DNA from: Thalassoglobus sp. JC818
GTDB taxonomy: Bacteria; Planctomycetota; Planctomycetia; Planctomycetales; Planctomycetaceae
Length of the DNA stretch: 50,452 bases
Assembly: GCF_040717535.1 (NCBI RefSeq)
Contig: NZ_JBFEFI010000016.1
Coordinates: forward strand, 1 to 50,452
Direction: 5' to 3'
The first letter of the stretch is position 1. Every line of letters begins with the position of its first letter. The notes under the pieces are model-generated. The model saw only the letters and a list, made by a program, of their open reading frames with translations. It did not search any database and had not been told where the DNA came from. This document shows, piece by piece, positions 46,613-50,452 of this stretch. The position numbers and the translations under genes were made by a program.

Positions 46613-49248
46613 TCAATTTCGGGACTTCTTCAACTGACTGGCAGACTGTCAGTCCTGACAGACCGTGTGAAGTGTGCGGAAAACCGGACTGGTGTGCGCG
46701 GAGTGAGACTGCGATGATTTGCCGTCGATCAGCGATGCACCCGAGTCTTGGAGCGGGAAAGCAACAGTTCGACAAGTCCGGTGGCAAATATTACTTATGG
46801 CGTACGCAGCCACAGGAAACGAGCAACAGGCTTCCGAAGCCGAAATTGAAGCTTGCGCAGAGAGTGGGTCCAACTAAAGATCGAAGCCGTGTCTACAAAG
46901 TGCTCCTCCGCCTCTTCGGTCCAACTACTGACCACCGAATGGCGATCGGAAGTCGGGGTATTCCTCTTTCAGAGTTGAACAGCTTCTTAGACCACGTCAA
47001 ATATGGCAGCCTGCCCAAGAGTGGGCGTGCTAAGAGGTTGACCGAAATGATCCGAGTGAGTCTTGAGGAAGAGATGGCGGCAACCCCAGGATGTGTCATT
47101 CGAAAGAGCACATCAACCGGGCAAAATTACTGGACCCTCGCAGGGCCGTCTGGAATGTTGATCCCGATCCGAAACTCCGAGGGTGAAATTGCGGCGATGC
47201 AGGTCCGGTGTGATGATGACCAAGGCAATGGGAAATACCGATATCTCACCTCAAGAAAGGATGGCGGAGTGAAATCTGGTGCTCTGACCCACTTCCCACT
47301 GCGAAGGGAAGCAAATCGTCACGATGTCGTCCGTGTGACCGAAGGAGCATTGAAGGCTGATATCGCGACCTACTTCTCTGACATCTACGCGATCGGGCTC
47401 CCGGGAGTCGGTTGCTGGAAGCAAGTACTAAACGCTCTCGATAAGCTTGACGCCCAACAATTGACTATCGCGTTTGATGCCGACTTTCGGACGAATTCGA
47501 ACGTCGCTATGCAACTTTTCCAGTTTGTCGATTCCCTAAAATCGCGTGGGGTGAATCTGGCCATTGAGACTTGGAATTCCGAACTTGCCAAGGGGATCGA
47601 CGACCTGGTCGTCTCCGGGAATCAGTCAACTTTGCTCTCGACACTTCCCGAAATCGACGGGTTTCTGGCGACGCTCAAAGAATTGCATCCTCCGCTCTCG
47701 TTGATTGATCCACAAGCGCCAAGTCCCAGTGCATCGACAGCGTTGCTGATGGACCCCGCCGCTCGTACTCTCATTGAAGTAAACAAAGATGAATTTTCTG
47801 TCAACGAACAAGTGGTCAGCACGTTGCCTCAGGCAAATGGCCTCTACTCTCGATCCGGCCAGTTATCTGAAATTCTCCACGACGATCACGGCGGGTCTCG
47901 AATTGTAGCGATCTCGCGTCCTCGACTGAGAGAGTTGATGTGTCGGATGATCTACTTCTTCGCGTCCTCACCCGACGGTGCAGTGACTCAAATTTCCCCT
48001 CCGAAGTGGTGCGTGGATGCAGTCTTTGATCGGGGGGAATGGCCTGGGGTACCAATCCTGAAAGGAATCGTTTCCCGCCCTATTTTGCGCCGCGATGGTG
48101 GGATTGTTAACCAACACGGATATGACGCAGATTCGCGACTTTACCTCGACAAGTGCTTCGGACAACTTCAGGTTCTCGAGAATCCAACTCAAGTCGATGC
48201 TCTGGCGGCACGAGACAGACTGCTGAATCTTGTCGCAGATTTTCCAATCCGCGAACCGCACGACCGTTCTGCGTGGTTGGCTGCGCTCCTCACGATTGTC
48301 GGCCGCGATACGTTTGAAGGGCCAGCACCTTTGTTCTTGGTTGACGCGAATACTCACGGATCTGGAAAGACACTACTCGCTGACCTGCTCGGGCTTATCT
48401 CCATCGGGAAATCAGCCTGTGTTTCGACGGCCCCAAGTGATGACAACGAGTTCCGCAAGCGGATCACTGCCCATCTCATGCATGGCGATGAAATCGTTCT
48501 GCTGGACAATATCGGCGGGACGCTCGGAACCCCATCGCTCGATGCTCTGTTGACAAGCGACACCTGGAGGGACCGCATTCTCGGAAAGTCTCAGATTTCG
48601 GAGATCCCGAATCGAACCACGTGGCTAGCGACCGGCAACAACGTCACGCTTCAAGCGGATACTTCCCGACGAGTCTGTCCGATTCGCCTGGAGTCCCTTG
48701 AAGAACATCCAGAGGACCGAAAAGACTTCCAAGTCAATAATCTGCGGCAGCATGTGATCGAAAACCAGCAGCACTTGCTCACAGATGCACTCACGATCAT
48801 TCAGGCTTGGTTTCGGGCAGGACAACCGACTGAAGAGCTGAAACCCTGGGGAAGCTTCGAAGGCTGGACAGCAACGATTCGCCAACTCGTCGTCTGGACA
48901 AAGCTCCCTGACCCTATACTCGGTCGAGACCACCTCAGGGATGAAGCAGACTCTGACGCAGTGGCGCTGAAGAACTTGTTTACCAATTGGTTACAAATCG
49001 AACCAGAACGATTGGTCTATTCCGCACGAGAACTGATCGACTGCGCAGACTCTGATTCACACACTGGAATGGCAAACGCTCTGTGTGAGTTGTGCTGCGT
49101 TGATAACCTGCGGTCGGCGACTGCGACACTGATCAGTAAACGACTGAAACGATTCAAGGGTCGAGTCATCGATGGATGCAGGTTGATCAGTTATGTGGAC
49201 CCGAGAATGAATGTCACAGTCTGGAAACTCGAGATATTGGGTTCGTAA
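46609..49248 (+). CDS. DUF3854-type primase with AAA/SF3-like ATPase
   Basis: 879 residues. An N-terminal zinc finger (C20, C23, C29, C38: PCEVCGKPDWC..IC) is followed by a helical region, a TOPRIM-like primase part with VRVTEGALKADIATYF and LTIAFDADFRTN (acidic metal sites), and a C-terminal ATPase: LFLVDANTHGSGKTLLADLL (Walker A), GDEIVLLDNIGGTLGTPSLD (Walker B) and WLATGNNVTL (sensor). This is the replication protein of many integrative elements and plasmids: it primes and unwinds at the element's origin. It is coupled to the excisionase gene by ATGA overlap. Its presence argues that the right part of the window is a mobile element able to replicate or excise. Confidence 0.92.
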   Translation: MINFGTSSTDWQTVSPDRPCEVCGKPDWCARSETAMICRRSAMHPSLGAGKQQFDKSGGKYYLWRTQPQETSNRLPKPKLKLAQRVGPTKDRSRVYKVLLRLFGPTTDHRMAIGSRGIPLSELNSFLDHVKYGSLPKSGRAKRLTEMIRVSLEEEMAATPGCVIRKSTSTGQNYWTLAGPSGMLIPIRNSEGEIAAMQVRCDDDQGNGKYRYLTSRKDGGVKSGALTHFPLRREANRHDVVRVTEGALKADIATYFSDIYAIGLPGVGCWKQVLNALDKLDAQQLTIAFDADFRTNSNVAMQLFQFVDSLKSRGVNLAIETWNSELAKGIDDLVVSGNQSTLLSTLPEIDGFLATLKELHPPLSLIDPQAPSPSASTALLMDPAARTLIEVNKDEFSVNEQVVSTLPQANGLYSRSGQLSEILHDDHGGSRIVAISRPRLRELMCRMIYFFASSPDGAVTQISPPKWCVDAVFDRGEWPGVPILKGIVSRPILRRDGGIVNQHGYDADSRLYLDKCFGQLQVLENPTQVDALAARDRLLNLVADFPIREPHDRSAWLAALLTIVGRDTFEGPAPLFLVDANTHGSGKTLLADLLGLISIGKSACVSTAPSDDNEFRKRITAHLMHGDEIVLLDNIGGTLGTPSLDALLTSDTWRDRILGKSQISEIPNRTTWLATGNNVTLQADTSRRVCPIRLESLEEHPEDRKDFQVNNLRQHVIENQQHLLTDALTIIQAWFRAGQPTEELKPWGSFEGWTATIRQLVVWTKLPDPILGRDHLRDEADSDAVALKNLFTNWLQIEPERLVYSARELIDCADSDSHTGMANALCELCCVDNLRSATATLISKRLKRFKGRVIDGCRLISYVDPRMNVTVWKLEILGS

Positions 49249-49299
49249 GACCATGGCGGATCGAAAGCGGTTGAACCCAAGTAGACAGTTCTCACCAAA

Positions 49300-49328
49300 A
49301 ACTCCGGAGTCACGGAGATACCGGAGTT
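49300..49328 (+). terminator. Hairpin after the primase gene
   Basis: AACTCCGG (49300-49307) pairs with CCGGAGTT (49321-49328). A wider pairing GGTTGAA (49269) with TTCAACC (49331) can enclose it. It lies 50 nt after the primase stop. There is no long U-tract. Confidence 0.5.
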
Positions 49329-49337
49329 GTTTCAACC

Positions 49338-50155
49338 AAGCGCGATAGAACGGCAATAGCGGACACAGAGTGGGTCCAGCACTGCCAGAGGGTAGAAATC
49401 CACCTCCGAAACTCCGGTTCTCCGATAAATGACGTAATCCGTGTCTCTCCGCGACTTCGCGCAGACCCTTCGGATCTCGACAGAGAATATCAGTTGCTCG
49501 AATCGTTCACCAAGTCTGACCCATTTCGAATGTATGAAAAGCACCTCCAATGCACTTTCATTTTCTCATTCGCTCGTCGTGAACTTGATTGACGAATTCA
49601 TCTATTCTTTGAATGAGTCTTAGCACTCGATTCAGGCTTGGTAACCGAACAGAAATATCGGAACTAAATTCTAAGTTGAGACCAACATACAAGAGTAGAA
49701 CCCAGACACTACTGCCTAGTTGAAACTAAGTGCTATTGCAAAAATCAAGAACCACCAGAGCAAACCTCCAGTCGACAGATAAGTTATGAGAGACTATCCA
49801 TCAACCTGGCCAAGCTGCACGCCGAATCACCGTTGTCATTTGCACTAAGAGACATGGTATACAGAATCAATGCCAAGAGATAAAACATGGTCAACTTCGC
49901 ACTGACTTCCGCACACTTAAACACTCGAACACTGTCGCAAGTTGGCTCCGACTACTTTCCCTGAACACTTTCGGCGCGTGTGGTCGGAAGGAGGATTGAG
50001 TCGCAGAGAACGCACTTGTATGTCTCGAGCAGGGCTTCGCTGGATTGACAATGGCACTGACTGCAATCCGCCTTCAAAAATGCTAACAGAGGTCGTGGTG
50101 TCGCTGCTCGGCAAGGAGATCAATCTGTTTCATCAACTAGGCTTCGAGGTATGTT
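49338..50155. other. Mostly non-coding region with a zinc-ribbon-like fragment
   Basis: About 0.8 kb without a clear gene. On the minus strand around 49960-50080 a short frame reads ADCSQCHCQSSEALLETYKC and then VLCDSILLPTT before a stop. It looks like a piece of a Cys-rich zinc ribbon, without a start codon or ribosome site. A 77-codon plus frame (49942-50175) is probably its shadow. Confidence 0.4.
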
Positions 50156-50452
50156 GTGGCAAGTTTCATCTATGACAAAGATACTCGCGAAGCAGGGATT
50201 CAATTTTATGAACGAAACCGGCGACGTCGCTCGACCCAACTTTCGAATGTCAATAGAGGATTCGCTGAAAGGTTTCACACAGCGATTGAAAAGCTGAACG
50301 AAATACGCATCACCGGAGGTGTCGATCGTTTTTCTGGAGAGTTTGTGCGAGACCTGGGGGATGTCTTTCACGAAAAACTCGTGAAAGTCGATCTTGTACA
50401 ACCTAAGCAAGCCAAAACTGAAGAGACGGTCGACATTCCATCCGACGTGAAG
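50156..50452 (+). CDS. Hypothetical protein, 3' end outside the window
   Basis: 99 codons from GTG 50156 with AGGTAT upstream, open to the last base. It reads MASFIYDKDTREAGIQFYER, NRRRRSTQLSNVNRGFAERF and HTAIEKLNEIRITGGVDRFS, with a strongly basic patch (RRRR). The coding character is good. No family was recognised from this part. It lies in the element right of the primase gene and may be one of its further genes. Confidence 0.55.
   Translation, partial: MASFIYDKDTREAGIQFYERNRRRRSTQLSNVNRGFAERFHTAIEKLNEIRITGGVDRFSGEFVRDLGDVFHEKLVKVDLVQPKQAKTEETVDIPSDVK

Overview
This window most likely comes from a member of the Planctomycetota. That is an inference from protein style, not from a marker gene. 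The signs are a C-type-lectin protein with a PEP-CTERM tail, a sigma-54 regulator beside a cytochrome P460 gene, many small secreted or membrane proteins of unknown function, and moderate GC. No rRNA or intact tRNA gene and no CRISPR array was seen.

Left half (about 1-22.4 kb) looks like ordinary chromosome. It opens with the 3' part of a TPR protein, a secreted beta-helix protein and several small hypotheticals. Next come a ferredoxin-like gene broken by an in-frame TGA, a YiiM-like MOSC protein, and a tightly overlapped trio (secreted propeller-like protein, Tat-exported metallophosphoesterase, DUF1653 protein). A DUF-type gene broken by TAA follows, then an ABC exporter whose permease is fused to a CPBP protease, and an ADP-ribosylglycohydrolase. 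Two regulatory circuits can be read from the DNA. A GAF/sigma-54 activator gene faces a cytochrome P460-YHS-SPW operon that carries a near-consensus -24/-12 promoter. A TetR gene (start 22250) heads a row of isochorismatase, alpha/beta hydrolase, DUF1348 and AhpD-like genes, and a palindrome of the form ACAGA-N4-TCTGT recurs in their upstream regions.

Right half (about 22.5 kb to the end) looks like an accessory and defence island. Its left edge has a tRNA 3'-end-like fragment and about 2 kb without intact genes. It then carries an EVE-domain/HsdR-like nuclease interrupted by a TGA, a PEP-CTERM lectin, a NYN-domain nuclease and a DUF2779 protein (Fe-S RecB-like nuclease plus DEDD-type exonuclease).

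The centrepiece is a seven-gene minus-strand operon, 43.7 to 30.9 kb. In transcription order it holds a SNF2 helicase, a sigma-70-family factor, a large type III-like adenine methyltransferase, an AAA ATPase, a DUF4276 (TOPRIM-like) protein, a type III-like Res helicase-nuclease and an HNH nuclease. Several junctions overlap as TGATG or TAATG, so the sigma factor and the ATPase/DUF4276 pair are physically built into a restriction-modification operon. I know of no named system with this composition, and it is the best candidate for something undescribed here. The right end holds an ASCH protein, a zinc-ribbon protein, and an excisionase plus primase/helicase pair typical of an integrative element. 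The element continues past the window.
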